Shown: positions 27,835 through 36,930 of the stretch, piece by piece | Position numbering within the stretch: position 1 is the stretch's first letter | How the letters are laid out: each line of letters opens with the position of its first letter | NCBI RefSeq assembly: GCF_038396755.1 | Contig: NZ_CP149822.1 | Span: 62,001-126,000, forward strand | Direction: 5' to 3' | DNA from: Chitinophaga pollutisoli | GTDB taxonomy: Bacteria > Bacteroidota > Bacteroidia > Chitinophagales > Chitinophagaceae | Length of the DNA: 64,000 nt | The notes under the pieces: model-generated | Seen by the model: only the letters and a program-made list of their open reading frames with translations | Told to the model about the DNA's origin: nothing | Database searches by the model: none | Position numbers and translations under genes: made by a program

Positions 27835-28656
27835 TTATTTTACGCCTAAAAGCTGGTGATATAACTGGAGGTAGTCCGCCAGGTCTTCGTTATCCTTCTT
27901 GTACGGCAAGATTATCTTGCCTTTTTCCGCTTTCACTTCCTCGATGATCTTTTTATCCACCTTCTCTCCTGCCATGATCACGGCGTCGGCGAACTTTGCG
28001 GCGCCACGGTTCAGGGCTCCGTTAGTGCCTTCTTTGTAAAGATCCAGGTCTTTTTCCTTAATCTGGTTGCTGATGATCGCTTTTTTGATGAAGGTAGCGC
28101 CCAGTTTATCCTTGAAGCTGTTGGGCTCCATGGAGAAAACCGTCTTCGTTTGCGAAAACACCGGCTCCTTCTTATACGCAGTTTTCAGGTAAACCGGTAT
28201 CAGTGAGGTCATCCATCCGCTGCAATGAATGATGTCCGGCGGCCAGCCAAACTTCTTCACGGTTTCCAATGCGCCCTTGCAGAAAAATACCATCCGGGCG
28301 GCGTTGTCATCGAAAAACGCGCCGTCGTCGTCGGCAAACACGTTCTTTCGCTTGAAATAATCTTCGTTGTCCAGGAAATAAACCTGCAGCCGCGCATTGG
28401 GGAGCGAGGCCACTTTGATGATCAAAGGGTAATCGTCACCGTCTATAACGATGTTGATCCCCGACAGTCTTACCACTTCATGTAACCGATGCCTGCGTTC
28501 GTTGATACTCCCAAACCTCGGCATGATAACCCTCACCTCCAGGCCCGCCTCATTCGACTTGATCGCCATTTTATTGACCATGTCTGCATATGCTGTTAAA
28601 TCCAGATAAGGAGACATTTCCTGGGCAATAAAAAGAATTCTTTTCTTTGTGGACAT
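27835..28656 (-). CDS. Glycogen/starch synthase-like protein, N-terminal (GT5-like) domain only
   Basis: A 273-residue protein resembling the N-terminal Rossmann domain of glycogen synthases: ILFIAQEMSPYLDLTAYADMV at the start, VRVIMPRFGSINERRHR, LQVYFLDNEDYF, and PDIIHCSGWMTSLIPVYLK, matching the DIIHxHDW region. Full GlgA is about 480 residues; the C-terminal donor-binding domain is absent, and the KTGGL ADP-glucose loop is replaced by LDLTAYADM. Synthase activity is therefore doubtful. It is divergent from panC, an arrangement conserved in Bacteroidota. A regulatory or structural role is possible. Confidence 0.78.
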   Translation of the reverse strand: MSTKKRILFIAQEMSPYLDLTAYADMVNKMAIKSNEAGLEVRVIMPRFGSINERRHRLHEVVRLSGINIVIDGDDYPLIIKVASLPNARLQVYFLDNEDYFKRKNVFADDDGAFFDDNAARMVFFCKGALETVKKFGWPPDIIHCSGWMTSLIPVYLKTAYKKEPVFSQTKTVFSMEPNSFKDKLGATFIKKAIISNQIKEKDLDLYKEGTNGALNRGAAKFADAVIMAGEKVDKKIIEEVKAEKGKIILPYKKDNEDLADYLQLYHQLLGVK

Positions 28657-28697
28657 TTATTGCTGATTATTAATGCAGTTATTTTTAATTTGGCTTG

Positions 28698-28732
28698 CAA
28701 AACTACGAAATTTTTAGGTAATACTGGCCAAA
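28698..28732 (-). promoter_or_regulatory. Candidate promoter for the starch-synthase-like gene
   Basis: On the minus strand, TTTG (28732-28729) and TAGTTTTG (28705-28698) match the Bacteroidota -33 TTTG and -7 TAnnTTTG elements with a 23-bp gap. The -7 element lies about 40 bp before the start codon. It occupies the 110-bp divergent gap shared with panC. Confidence 0.5.
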
Positions 28733-28766
28733 TTGTCACTTTTAACATCCTTTTAAGCAAAGGTTT

Positions 28767-29615
28767 ATGTACTTATTCAAGCGGGTAGCGGATCTCGGGC
28801 AGGCGCTGGGACAGGAAAAAAAGGCAGGAAAACGGATTGGTTTCGCCCCCACCATGGGCGCCCTTCATCAAGGGCACATCTCCCTTATCCAATCAGCCAA
28901 ACAGGAAACGGACATCGTTGTAGCGAGCATATTCGTCAATCCTACCCAGTTCAACGACCCGAAAGACTTCGAAAAATACCCGTCTACCCTCGAACAGGAC
29001 ATCCTCCTCCTTACCGCCGCCGGTGTAGATTATCTCTTTCTCCCCTCCGTGGCGGAAATGTACCCCGCCGGACCGGACGCTGAACACCCCCACTACGATT
29101 TCGGATATATCGAATCCGTGCTGGAAGGGGCCTACCGCCCCAACCATTTCCAGGGAGTCGGTATCATCGTTCATAAGTTACTGGAGGCCGTCCGGCCCGA
29201 CGATCTGTTCATGGGCCAAAAAGATTTTCAGCAATGCATGATTGTCAAACGGTTACTGGAGATCACCGGCAGTTCTACGCAATTACACATATGCCCCACC
29301 CTCCGCGAGGCCGACGGCCTTGCCATGAGCAGCCGCAACATGCGCCTCACGCCCGGACAGCGGGCTACTGCCGTGGAAATCAGCCGCACGCTTCAATGGG
29401 TGAAAGATAACCTGGGAACCCGCCCCTTCTCCGGGCTCCGCGCCGAAGGGCTCGCCCGCCTGGAAGATGCGGGTTTTGCACCCGATTACCTGGAACTGGC
29501 CTCCGGGAACGACCTCCGTTTGCTGGATGCGCCGGAAGACGGCCCCATGGCTATTCTCGTGGCTGCCAGGCTGGGAGATATCCGGTTGATTGACAATATG
29601 ACCGTCGGCAGCTAG
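28767..29615 (+). CDS. panC: Pantoate--beta-alanine ligase
   Basis: A 282-residue cytoplasmic enzyme that joins pantoate and beta-alanine using ATP, the last step of pantothenate synthesis. Motifs are [16 protein letters not shown] (about 28-43, with the HxGH nucleotide-binding motif), [38 protein letters not shown] and [15 protein letters not shown] (KMSKS-like loop). Length is normal. panD follows after 46 bp with a candidate promoter of its own between them; panB, the third pathway gene, is 5 kb away. Confidence 0.96.
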   Translation: MYLFKRVADLGQALGQEKKAGKRIGFAPTMGALHQGHISLIQSAKQETDIVVASIFVNPTQFNDPKDFEKYPSTLEQDILLLTAAGVDYLFLPSVAEMYPAGPDAEHPHYDFGYIESVLEGAYRPNHFQGVGIIVHKLLEAVRPDDLFMGQKDFQQCMIVKRLLEITGSSTQLHICPTLREADGLAMSSRNMRLTPGQRATAVEISRTLQWVKDNLGTRPFSGLRAEGLARLEDAGFAPDYLELASGNDLRLLDAPEDGPMAILVAARLGDIRLIDNMTVGS

Positions 29616-29636
29616 GTTATTTAAAGGAAATTCCTC

Positions 29637-29644
29637 TACCTTTG
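29637..29644 (+). promoter_or_regulatory. Candidate -7 promoter element for panD
   Basis: TACCTTTG is an exact match to the Bacteroidota -7 consensus TAnnTTTG, 17 bp before the panD start and inside the 46-bp panC-panD gap. It would give a very short leader. Confidence 0.45.
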
Positions 29645-29661
29645 CGGACTACACCAGAAAT

Positions 29662-30006
29662 ATGCTGATCGAAGTATTAAAATCTAAGATTCACCGCGCG
29701 GTTATCACGGAAGCCAATCTGAACTACGTGGGCAGCATCACCATCGACGAAGATCTGATGGATGCCGCCAACCTGATCGCCAATGAGAAAGTGCAGGTCG
29801 TGAACGTGAATAACGGAGAGCGCCTCGAAACTTATATTATCAAAGGCAAACGCGGATCCGGCGTGATCTGTATGAACGGTCCGGCCGCGCGCCTGGTTGC
29901 CGTAGGCGATATTGTCATCATCATTTCCTACGCCACGATGGAATTCGAAGCGGCCAAAACATTCGTTCCCATCGCCGTTTTCCCGAAGGAAGGCAATAAA
30001 TTATAA
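29662..30006 (+). CDS. panD: Aspartate 1-decarboxylase
   Basis: A 114-residue pyruvoyl-dependent enzyme making beta-alanine from aspartate for pantothenate synthesis. The self-cleavage site is seen in NYVGSITID (Gly-Ser, near residue 24-25), where Ser becomes the pyruvoyl group. Conserved [26 protein letters not shown] matches the family core. Length is normal. It follows panC, the next enzyme in the pathway. Confidence 0.96.
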   Translation: MLIEVLKSKIHRAVITEANLNYVGSITIDEDLMDAANLIANEKVQVVNVNNGERLETYIIKGKRGSGVICMNGPAARLVAVGDIVIIISYATMEFEAAKTFVPIAVFPKEGNKL

Positions 30007-30035
30007 TCCGCAACCCGCTCATCCTCCCCAGGTTT

Positions 30036-31064
30036 ATGCCGAAATCGCTTAAAACATTCCTGCAGTTCGCTGTTTTTCTCGGCCTCGGTATTCTCATCAT
30101 ATGGTGGACGGTGCGCGGTTTTACGCCGCAACAGATCAACGAGATCAAGGAAGCCATGCGCCAGGGAAATTACTGGCTCCTGATCCCCGCCATGATCCTG
30201 GGTTTCGCCAGCCATTGGGTGCGCGCCCTCCGCTGGCGCCTCCTTTTTGCCCCACTGGGGTATGCTCCCAAAAAAGTCAATACGTTTTTCGCCGTGATGA
30301 TCGGCTACCTCCTCAACCTCGCCGTTCCCCGGCTGGGTGAAGTAGCGCGCTGCGGGGTGCTGTCGCGGTATGAAAAGATACCGGTCGACCGCCTCGTGGG
30401 CACCATGATCGCCGAACGCGCCATCGACCTGTTGTGCCTCATCATTTTACTGACGGTGACCGTGCTGGTGCAGGTGGATGTAGTGGGTGCTTTTGTAAAC
30501 GCATACATCTGGGTGCCGTTGTCCGGGAAATTCACCGGAGTGACTTTGGCAACCTGGGGGATCATCGCGCTGGGGGGCATGCTTTTCGTTGTGCTCATAG
30601 CCTGGTTGCTGCGCCGTTTCAAGCACACCAAAGCCGGCATCTCTTTCCATAACCTGCTCCGCGGCATCGTGGAAGGTATCTTGTCTGTCGGCAAACTGCG
30701 CGGCAAAGGCTGGTTCCTTTTTTATACCATGCTGATGTGGTTCCTCTATTTCTCGCAGGTCTACATCGCTTTCTGGTGCCTTGAAGAAACAATCGGGCTC
30801 GGCGTGAAAGCCGCCCTTTCCATCCTCGCATTCGGGAGCATCGGCATGATCGCCACACAGGGCGGCATCGGCGCCTACCAGTATATCGTGCAGCAAATCC
30901 TCATCCTCTACGGCATTTCCGCAACCATCGGTTTCGCTTTCGGCTGGATCATCTGGCTGGCGCAAACCGCGCTCATGCTCGTGCTCGGCCTTGGGAGCAT
31001 GGCCGCCATTCCCGTCTACAATAAAAAACACCGCACGGATTCCCCTGACGCTGTCAACAAATGA
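30036..31064 (+). CDS. Lysylphosphatidylglycerol synthase TM-domain-like membrane protein (UPF0104)
   Basis: A 342-residue protein with about eight transmembrane helices, of the flippase-like/LPG_synthase_TM family. Diagnostic segments are SHWVRALRWRLLF near 56-68, LLNLAVPRLGEVARCGVLSRYEKIP (about 90-113), VGTMIAERAIDLLC and the C-terminal GSIGMIATQGGIGAYQYIVQQIL. The lysyl-transferase domain of MprF is absent, so only the membrane (flippase-like) module is present. It is 29 bp after panD. Substrate unknown; lipid transport is a family-level inference. Confidence 0.8.
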   Translation: MPKSLKTFLQFAVFLGLGILIIWWTVRGFTPQQINEIKEAMRQGNYWLLIPAMILGFASHWVRALRWRLLFAPLGYAPKKVNTFFAVMIGYLLNLAVPRLGEVARCGVLSRYEKIPVDRLVGTMIAERAIDLLCLIILLTVTVLVQVDVVGAFVNAYIWVPLSGKFTGVTLATWGIIALGGMLFVVLIAWLLRRFKHTKAGISFHNLLRGIVEGILSVGKLRGKGWFLFYTMLMWFLYFSQVYIAFWCLEETIGLGVKAALSILAFGSIGMIATQGGIGAYQYIVQQILILYGISATIGFAFGWIIWLAQTALMLVLGLGSMAAIPVYNKKHRTDSPDAVNK

Positions 31065-31185
31065 TGGCGGAATTACGTAATTTAATGGTAAGTTAACACG
31101 GCACGGATACTTGGCGACCGGGTTTTCCTCATTTTTGCCATTCATTTTTGCTGGCCTTGCCAACGCTCCAAAATCATGTGCATTT

Positions 31186-33333
31186 ATGAGATCCGACTCT
31201 ACCGCCGCCATATTACCGGCGCCCCTTAAAAACAAACCGGTGAAGAAGACGACGAAACTAAAGACGGCTTTTGCGAAAAAGAAAACGATTGTAAGGGATA
31301 TCAGCTGGCTCTCGTTCAACGCCAGGGTTTTGCAGGAGGCAGCAGATACTACCGTGCCCCTCTACGAAAGACTTCGCTTTCTCGGCATATTTTCCAACAA
31401 CCTCGACGAATTCTTCCGCGTACGCGTTGCCACGCTCAAGCGCATGGTCGCATTCGGCCGCAGCGCCCGCATGCACCTGGAAGAAAATCCGGAACTGATC
31501 CTGGAAGAAATCCAGTCCACCGTCATCACACAGCAACAGGAATTCGACCGTATCTGGAAGGAAATCGAAGAAGAACTGAAACGGGACCACATCTTCCTGC
31601 ATACCGAAAAACAACTCAACCGCGAGCAGCAGAAATTCGTACAGAATTATTTTAACGACCACGTGCGGACAAACATTATTCCGCTCATGGTAGAATCCAT
31701 ACCCAACCTGCCCTACCTGCGCGATAAATCCATCTACCTGGCCGTGGTGCTGGCGAAGGAAGACAATTCCGTGCGGCAGACGTACGCGCTGATTGAAATC
31801 CCCACCACTGTACTGCCCCGTTTCCTCATCCTGCCCAGCAAAGAAGGCGAGCACGATATTATGTTGATGGAAGACGTGATCCGCTTCAACCTGCCGCATA
31901 TCTTCTCCTATTTCGGGTACGACAAGTTCAGTTCCTCCATCATCAAAGTTACGCGGGATGCGGAGCTGGATATTGATAACGATATCGCCACTCCGCTCAT
32001 TCACCAGCTGGAAAAGGGGCTGAAAGCGCGGCGCAAGGGCAAACCGGTACGTTTTATTTACGATCACCAGATCGATCCGTACCTCCTCGAGTTCCTCATC
32101 CGCCGCCTGGGCCTTTCGAAAAAGGACAACCTCCTCCCCGGCGGGCGTATCCATAACTTCAAAGACTTCATGGATTTCCCGGATGAAGTTTTTACCCGCG
32201 AGCGCATGCGCCGCAAAACCCTCATCCATCCCCTGTTTCAGAACGTTCCGAGCGTAATGAGCGTGATCCGCGAACAGGACGTGATGCTTCATACGCCCTA
32301 CCATTCTTTCGATACCATTATCGACCTGCTCCGGGAAGCCGCGATGGACCCGCAGGTGACTACCATTAAAATCACCGCTTACCGTCTGGCCAAAAACAGC
32401 CGTATTATCAACGCGCTTATCAACGCTGTGCGTAATGGCAAACAAGTGTCGGTGGTGCTGGAGCTTCGCGCGCGGTTTGATGAAGAAGCGAATCTGAAAT
32501 GGAAAGAAAGATTGGAGGAAGAAGGCGTGAAAGTGATCTACGGCGTGCCGGGGATGAAAGTACACGCCAAAATCTGCGTCATTAAGAAACGCAGCGGCAA
32601 CTCCACCGTGCAGTACGGTTTTGTTAGCACCGGGAACCTTAACGAGCGCACCGCCAAAGTATACGGCGACCACTGCCTGCTGACGAGCGACCGCGGCATC
32701 ATGGCCGATATCAACCGGATTTTCCGCTACCTGGAAAGCCCCCGGCACGACGAGCGAATTCTCCTGCAGTGCAAAACCCTGCTGGTGAGCCCGCATAATA
32801 TGCGCAAGTCGTACCTCCGCCTGATCGACAGGGAAATCCGCAACGCCCGCCATAAAAAGCCCGCGGCCATAACGCTGAAAATGAACTCCCTGTCCGACGA
32901 TATCATGATCGAAAAGCTGTACGAAGCAGCCCGTGCCGGCGTGGACGTAAAACTGATCATCCGCGGCATCTGCTGCGCCTATACGTCGAACAAGAAGTGG
33001 AAGAAAGACATCGAAGCCATCAGCATCGTGGATGAGTACCTGGAACATGCCCGGGTATTTGTATTCCATAACGGAGGGCAGGAAAAGGTATACATCGCCT
33101 CGTCGGACTGGATGACGCGCAACCTCGACCACCGCGTGGAAGCCGCGGTGGAGATCGTGGATCCGGTGATCCGGCAGGAGCTGATCGAGATACTGAATAT
33201 ACAGCTGTTGAGCAATGTGAAAGTGCGTATCCTGGACAACGAACAGCAGAACGCATACAAGCACACGCCGGGGCGGAAAGTCCGGGCGCAGCTGGAGATT
33301 TTCAAATATCTGCACGACAAAACCTATAATTGA
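31186..33333 (+). CDS. ppk1: Polyphosphate kinase 1
   Basis: A 715-residue kinase that reversibly polymerises the gamma-phosphate of ATP into polyphosphate. ATG 31186 is chosen over an upstream in-frame TTG because it gives a normal family length. N-terminal DISWLSFNARVLQEA and RLRFLGIFSNNLDEFFRVRV are classic PPK1. The phosphorylated His is in GMKVHAKICVI (about residue 461), with a second phospholipase-D-like motif later (HNGGQEKVYIASSDWMTRNLD). The gene is followed 74 bp downstream by the exopolyphosphatase gene, pairing synthesis with breakdown. Confidence 0.95.
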   Translation: MRSDSTAAILPAPLKNKPVKKTTKLKTAFAKKKTIVRDISWLSFNARVLQEAADTTVPLYERLRFLGIFSNNLDEFFRVRVATLKRMVAFGRSARMHLEENPELILEEIQSTVITQQQEFDRIWKEIEEELKRDHIFLHTEKQLNREQQKFVQNYFNDHVRTNIIPLMVESIPNLPYLRDKSIYLAVVLAKEDNSVRQTYALIEIPTTVLPRFLILPSKEGEHDIMLMEDVIRFNLPHIFSYFGYDKFSSSIIKVTRDAELDIDNDIATPLIHQLEKGLKARRKGKPVRFIYDHQIDPYLLEFLIRRLGLSKKDNLLPGGRIHNFKDFMDFPDEVFTRERMRRKTLIHPLFQNVPSVMSVIREQDVMLHTPYHSFDTIIDLLREAAMDPQVTTIKITAYRLAKNSRIINALINAVRNGKQVSVVLELRARFDEEANLKWKERLEEEGVKVIYGVPGMKVHAKICVIKKRSGNSTVQYGFVSTGNLNERTAKVYGDHCLLTSDRGIMADINRIFRYLESPRHDERILLQCKTLLVSPHNMRKSYLRLIDREIRNARHKKPAAITLKMNSLSDDIMIEKLYEAARAGVDVKLIIRGICCAYTSNKKWKKDIEAISIVDEYLEHARVFVFHNGGQEKVYIASSDWMTRNLDHRVEAAVEIVDPVIRQELIEILNIQLLSNVKVRILDNEQQNAYKHTPGRKVRAQLEIFKYLHDKTYN

Positions 33334-33365
33334 TCCGGAAGCGGGAGAATTCCCTCCTGTTTTAA

Positions 33366-33373
33366 TATCTTTG
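33366..33373 (+). promoter_or_regulatory. Candidate -7 promoter element for the exopolyphosphatase gene
   Basis: TATCTTTG fits TAnnTTTG and lies 34 bp before the start codon in the 74-bp gap after ppk1. No clear -33 TTTG partner is seen, so the two genes could still be co-transcribed. Confidence 0.35.
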
Positions 33374-33407
33374 ACGCATCGGTACACCAAAACCGCCTGA
33401 TGACGGA

Positions 33408-34301
33408 ATGAAGCTTGCAGCCATAGATATCGGATCGAATGCGGCGCGCCTCCTGATCACGGAAGCGTCGCCCAAGGCCAACGGAGAAATGGATTTCACC
33501 AAAGTGAACCTCGTGCGCGTTCCCCTGCGCCTGGGGATGGACGTATTCGCCACCGGCACCATTTCACCGCAAAGGGCCGAGAGCTTCGTCAACACCATCA
33601 AAGCCTACAAACTCCTGCTCGACGTTTACGAAGTAAAATACCTCAAAACAGCCGCCACTTCCGCCATGCGCGACGCCTCAAACGGCGCAGAGATCCTGGA
33701 AAGGGTGAAGCGGGAAACAGGTATGGAAATTAAAGTGATCTCCGGGCAGGAAGAAGCCAATTACATTTACGAAAACCACATCGCCGAGAACCTCGATAAA
33801 ACGCGGGGATATCTCTATATCGACGTTGGCGGTGGCAGTACGGAACTGACGTTTTTCAACGGCAACCGCCTCATATTTAAAGAATCTTTCAATATCGGCA
33901 CCATCCGCCTGCTGCAGGGAAAGGTGAGCGAAGACCACTGGCAGCAGATGAAGGAATTCCTCCGCGTGCACCTCAAAGGCTACAACCAGGTGGTGGCCAT
34001 CGGTTCGGGGGGCAACATCAACAAGGTGTTTTCCCTTTCCAAGAAGAAAGAAGGCAAGCCGCTGACGCTGGACCTGCTGAAGGATTATTACAAGGAATTC
34101 AGCAGCTTCACGGTGGAAGAACGCATCCATCTATACAACCTCCGGGAAGACCGTGCAGACGTGATCGTGCCCGCGTTGCAGATATACGTGAATGTGATGC
34201 GCTGGACCGACATCCAGGAGATCTTCGTTCCGAAGATAGGCCTGGCCGACGGGCTGGTGCGCGCCCTCTACAAGGAGATTTCGGCCATGGCCACGCCGTA
34301 G
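33408..34301 (+). CDS. Exopolyphosphatase / guanosine pentaphosphatase family (Ppx/GppA)
   Basis: A 297-residue ASKHA-fold phosphatase that removes terminal phosphate from polyphosphate or converts pppGpp to ppGpp. Phosphate-binding motifs are AAIDIGSNAARLLITEA at the N-terminus, YIDVGGGSTELTFF (about 136-149) and VVAIGSGGNINKVFSL. It corresponds to the short form (about 300 residues), without the C-terminal HD-like domain of E. coli Ppx. It follows ppk1, so polyphosphate is the more likely substrate. Confidence 0.9.
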   Translation: MKLAAIDIGSNAARLLITEASPKANGEMDFTKVNLVRVPLRLGMDVFATGTISPQRAESFVNTIKAYKLLLDVYEVKYLKTAATSAMRDASNGAEILERVKRETGMEIKVISGQEEANYIYENHIAENLDKTRGYLYIDVGGGSTELTFFNGNRLIFKESFNIGTIRLLQGKVSEDHWQQMKEFLRVHLKGYNQVVAIGSGGNINKVFSLSKKKEGKPLTLDLLKDYYKEFSSFTVEERIHLYNLREDRADVIVPALQIYVNVMRWTDIQEIFVPKIGLADGLVRALYKEISAMATP

Positions 34302-34385
34302 GTCAAAAAAATGTAGGCAAATCCGTTAAATATTCCAACCTTTGTGCCGCTTCGGGCATTGGGCCCGGCGTAAATACGTACTGCA

Positions 34386-35204
34386 ATGTCTGCTGTAAAC
34401 AAAGAAATCAAACGCATCACCACACATGTGCTGCAAAAGATGAAAACGGACGGAGAGAGGATTTCCATGCTGACCGCCTATGATTTTTCCATGGCCCGTA
34501 TTTTCGACGACGCGGGCATAGACATCCTGCTGGTGGGCGATTCCGCTTCCAACGTGATGGCCGGTCATGAAACCACCCTTCCCATTACCCTCGATCAAAT
34601 GATTTACCACGCAGCCTCGGTGGTGCGCGCCATCAAACGCAGCTTCGTGGTGGTGGATCTCCCCTTCGGCTCTTACCAGGGCAATTCCAAAGAAGCGCTT
34701 ATTTCCACCATCCGGATCATGAAAGAAACCGGCGCACATGGTGTAAAAATCGAAGGCGGTGAAGAGATCATCGAATCGGTGAAAAGGATCATCAGCGCAG
34801 GCGTCCCCGTGATGGGCCACCTGGGTCTTACGCCACAGAGCATCTATAAATTCGGTACCTACGCCGTGCGCGCCACGGAAGACGCCGAGGCCGACAAGCT
34901 TATCCGCGACGCCATGCTCCTCCAGGAGGCCGGCGCATTCGCCATCGTACTGGAGAAAATCCCGGCCCAGCTTGGCAAAAAAGTCTCCGAAGCGCTTACC
35001 ATCCCCACCATCGGTATCGGCGCCGGTAAATATGTGGATGGCCAGGTGCTCGTGATGCACGACATGCTGGGGATCAACAAGGAATTCAAGCCCCGCTTCC
35101 TGCGCCGGTACCTCAACCTGTACGACGAAATCCTCGGCGCTACCAAAAACTACATCAGCGACGTAAAAGCGAAAGATTTCCCGAACGACAACGAGCAATA
35201 CTAG
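34386..35204 (+). CDS. panB: 3-methyl-2-oxobutanoate hydroxymethyltransferase
   Basis: A 272-residue TIM-barrel enzyme transferring a hydroxymethyl group from 5,10-methylene-THF to ketoisovalerate, the first committed step to pantoate. Motifs include [38 protein letters not shown] (Mg-binding Asp), [25 protein letters not shown] and [21 protein letters not shown]. Length is normal. A strong terminator follows; panC and panD lie about 5 kb upstream on the same strand. Confidence 0.96.
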   Translation: MSAVNKEIKRITTHVLQKMKTDGERISMLTAYDFSMARIFDDAGIDILLVGDSASNVMAGHETTLPITLDQMIYHAASVVRAIKRSFVVVDLPFGSYQGNSKEALISTIRIMKETGAHGVKIEGGEEIIESVKRIISAGVPVMGHLGLTPQSIYKFGTYAVRATEDAEADKLIRDAMLLQEAGAFAIVLEKIPAQLGKKVSEALTIPTIGIGAGKYVDGQVLVMHDMLGINKEFKPRFLRRYLNLYDEILGATKNYISDVKAKDFPNDNEQY

Positions 35205-35228
35205 AAAAACGCATTGTAGCAATACCTG

Positions 35229-35259
35229 AAGGCCGTATCCTTATCCGATACGGCCTTTT
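35229..35259 (+). terminator. Intrinsic terminator after panB
   Basis: An 11-bp stem (AAGGCCGTATC / GATACGGCCTT) with a seven-base loop and T-rich tail begins 24 bp after the panB stop. Confidence 0.85.
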
Positions 35260-35626
35260 CTATGCCACGGAACCAGGAAGATAAAATACAATCTATCCCA
35301 AGCCACTAACTCTTTTGTTCAAATACTTAGCTACTACGGTTACAGTACGGTATCTGTACTGTATCAGTACTGCGCTTACCCCGTGTCTCTATGTAACGTA
35401 TAAAGAAAACCAGGAACCGCACCCGGGAAGCCGGCGAAATCATGATATTATTTTTACCCGTCAGCTAATTCCCCGGCATTTATTATATTCGCTTTCGTGA
35501 ATGCCATGATCAACATACAACTTTCACTACTTTCGTACCTGCGCAGCACCTGCTCGCACGTGCCATGAGCCTGCGTTTACCCCGCAATCTGCATATCACC
35601 CATACTTTTTTACAAAATCCAAGCTG
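35260..35626. other. Intergenic region with an inverted repeat
   Basis: A 367-bp stretch without a convincing gene; a 61-codon frame in it has no family resemblance. At 35342-35362 there is a perfect inverted repeat, ACAGTAC and GTACTGT separated by 7 bp, followed immediately by the palindrome CAGTACTG. This could be an operator for the DUF1338 gene downstream, but the spacing to that start (about 265 bp) is long. CTACTTTCG near 35527 is a weak promoter-like element. Confidence 0.35.
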
Positions 35627-36523
35627 ATGACAACACTGGAAACAGTATTGAACGGACTGATGAGCCGTTACCAGGAGCGCGTCCCGGACGTGGGCGCCAT
35701 CATCAAAGCCATGATCCGCGAAGGCATCATCGCCAAAGCCGCCGACATTGAAAACGATCACATCGCTTTCCGGACCCTCGGCGTGCCCCACCTCGGTATC
35801 CAGTCGCTCGAGAAGATTTTCCTTCATTACGGCTACCGTAAAATGGATTATTACAAATTCGCGGAAAAGAAACTCGACGCTTACTGGTACGCGCCGCCAT
35901 CAGACAACTTCCCGCGGATCTTCATTTCCGAGCTTCGCGTGAAGGACCTGTCCCCTGCCGCGCAACAGATTATCCATAGTTATACCGACGAGGTTACATC
36001 CGACCCGGTAGATGCCCTCAACCTCGACGATGCCGCTGCCGTAGACCATTTCCTGCACAGCGGGTTATGGCGTACGCCAACCTATGCCGATTTCCGGCAA
36101 CTTGCGGCGGAAAGCGAGTATGCGGGATGGGTGATTTACAATCGATACTACCTCAATCACTTCACTGTAAGCGTACATAATTTACCCGCAGGATATAACA
36201 CCGTAGCGGATTTCAATAGTTTTCTGGAGAAGGAAGGCTTCCGGCTCAACGATTCCGGTGGTAAAATAAAGACCAGTCCGGACAGTGCGTTGCTGCAAAG
36301 CAGTACTGTGGCGCGGATGATCGAAGCGGAGTTCGCGGGTGGTGAAAAACACGAGATCGCCGGGTCGTACGTGGAGTTTGCGGAAAGAAGGGTGCTGCCG
36401 CAGTTTGCGCACCTGGCTCCCGCCGATATCCGCAGGGAACACCGGTGCGAAGGTTTTGAAGCGAACAATGCGGACAAAATCTTCGAAAGCACCTACTCGA
36501 CGCAAACGGGCAAACAAGGTTAG
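35627..36523 (+). CDS. DUF1338 protein, 2-oxoadipate dioxygenase/decarboxylase-like (HglS family)
   Basis: A 298-residue member of the DUF1338/YdcJ family. Characterised members (HglS) are iron enzymes turning 2-oxoadipate into D-2-hydroxyglutarate in lysine breakdown. Visible landmarks are NDHIAFRTLGVPHLG (metal His about 45), PRIFISELRVKDLS (the conserved Arg and Glu region), YLNHFTVSVHNLP (second metal His about 180) and SYVEFAERRVLP (probable metal Glu about 250). This is the short form of the family. It ends convergently with the YeeE-like gene (4-bp overlap), beyond which lies an ALDH7-like gene that could supply the pathway's 2-aminoadipate. Confidence 0.82.
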   Translation: MTTLETVLNGLMSRYQERVPDVGAIIKAMIREGIIAKAADIENDHIAFRTLGVPHLGIQSLEKIFLHYGYRKMDYYKFAEKKLDAYWYAPPSDNFPRIFISELRVKDLSPAAQQIIHSYTDEVTSDPVDALNLDDAAAVDHFLHSGLWRTPTYADFRQLAAESEYAGWVIYNRYYLNHFTVSVHNLPAGYNTVADFNSFLEKEGFRLNDSGGKIKTSPDSALLQSSTVARMIEAEFAGGEKHEIAGSYVEFAERRVLPQFAHLAPADIRREHRCEGFEANNADKIFESTYSTQTGKQG

Positions 36524-36930
36524 TGCGGAAGCCGGTCTTTCACCAAACCGTACACCCAGGTACCCGCGATGGCGCTGAACAAGGTGACGATCACGACGGT
36601 AAACCCACTGCCGATCTGCGCGAAAAGCGGTCCCGGACAGGCGCCGGTAATGGCCCATCCCAGCCCGAAGATCAGTCCGCCGAAGATGTTGCCGAGGTGG
36701 AAAGGCTTCTTCCGGATCACGATCTCCTCCCCGTTCATGCTGCGCCAGCCCATCTTTTTGATGAGCATTACGCCCAGCATCGCGGTAACGATGGCACTGC
36801 CGATGACGCCATACATGTGAAAGGATTCGAGCCGGAACATTTCCTGGATACGGAACCAGGAAATCACTTCCGCCTTTACGAGGATAATGCCGAAAAGCAT
36901 CCCGGCGATGAGGAATTTCGCGTTTTTCAT
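36520..36930 (-). CDS. YeeE/YedE (DUF6691-like) transporter, second half
   Basis: A 136-residue membrane protein corresponding to the C-terminal half of YeeE/YedE (TsuA-like) sulfur-compound transporters. It starts MKNAKFLIAGMLFGIILVKAE; the longer open frame upstream reads through the partner gene and is discarded. NIFGGLIFGLGWAITGACPG carries the conserved GxxxGxxxGxCPG cysteine motif (about 96-110). The start overlaps the end of the partner gene by 4 bp (ATGA). Thiosulfate uptake is known for TsuA relatives; the substrate here is inferred. Confidence 0.82.
   Translation of the reverse strand: MKNAKFLIAGMLFGIILVKAEVISWFRIQEMFRLESFHMYGVIGSAIVTAMLGVMLIKKMGWRSMNGEEIVIRKKPFHLGNIFGGLIFGLGWAITGACPGPLFAQIGSGFTVVIVTLFSAIAGTWVYGLVKDRLPH

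Noticed and set aside
31258..33390. 710-codon minus-strand frame opposite ppk1
   Set aside because: Antisense of a well-conserved kinase gene; no recognisable domain.
35315..35500. 61-codon frame in the gap after panB
   Set aside because: No family resemblance, no coupling to neighbours, crosses the inverted repeat.
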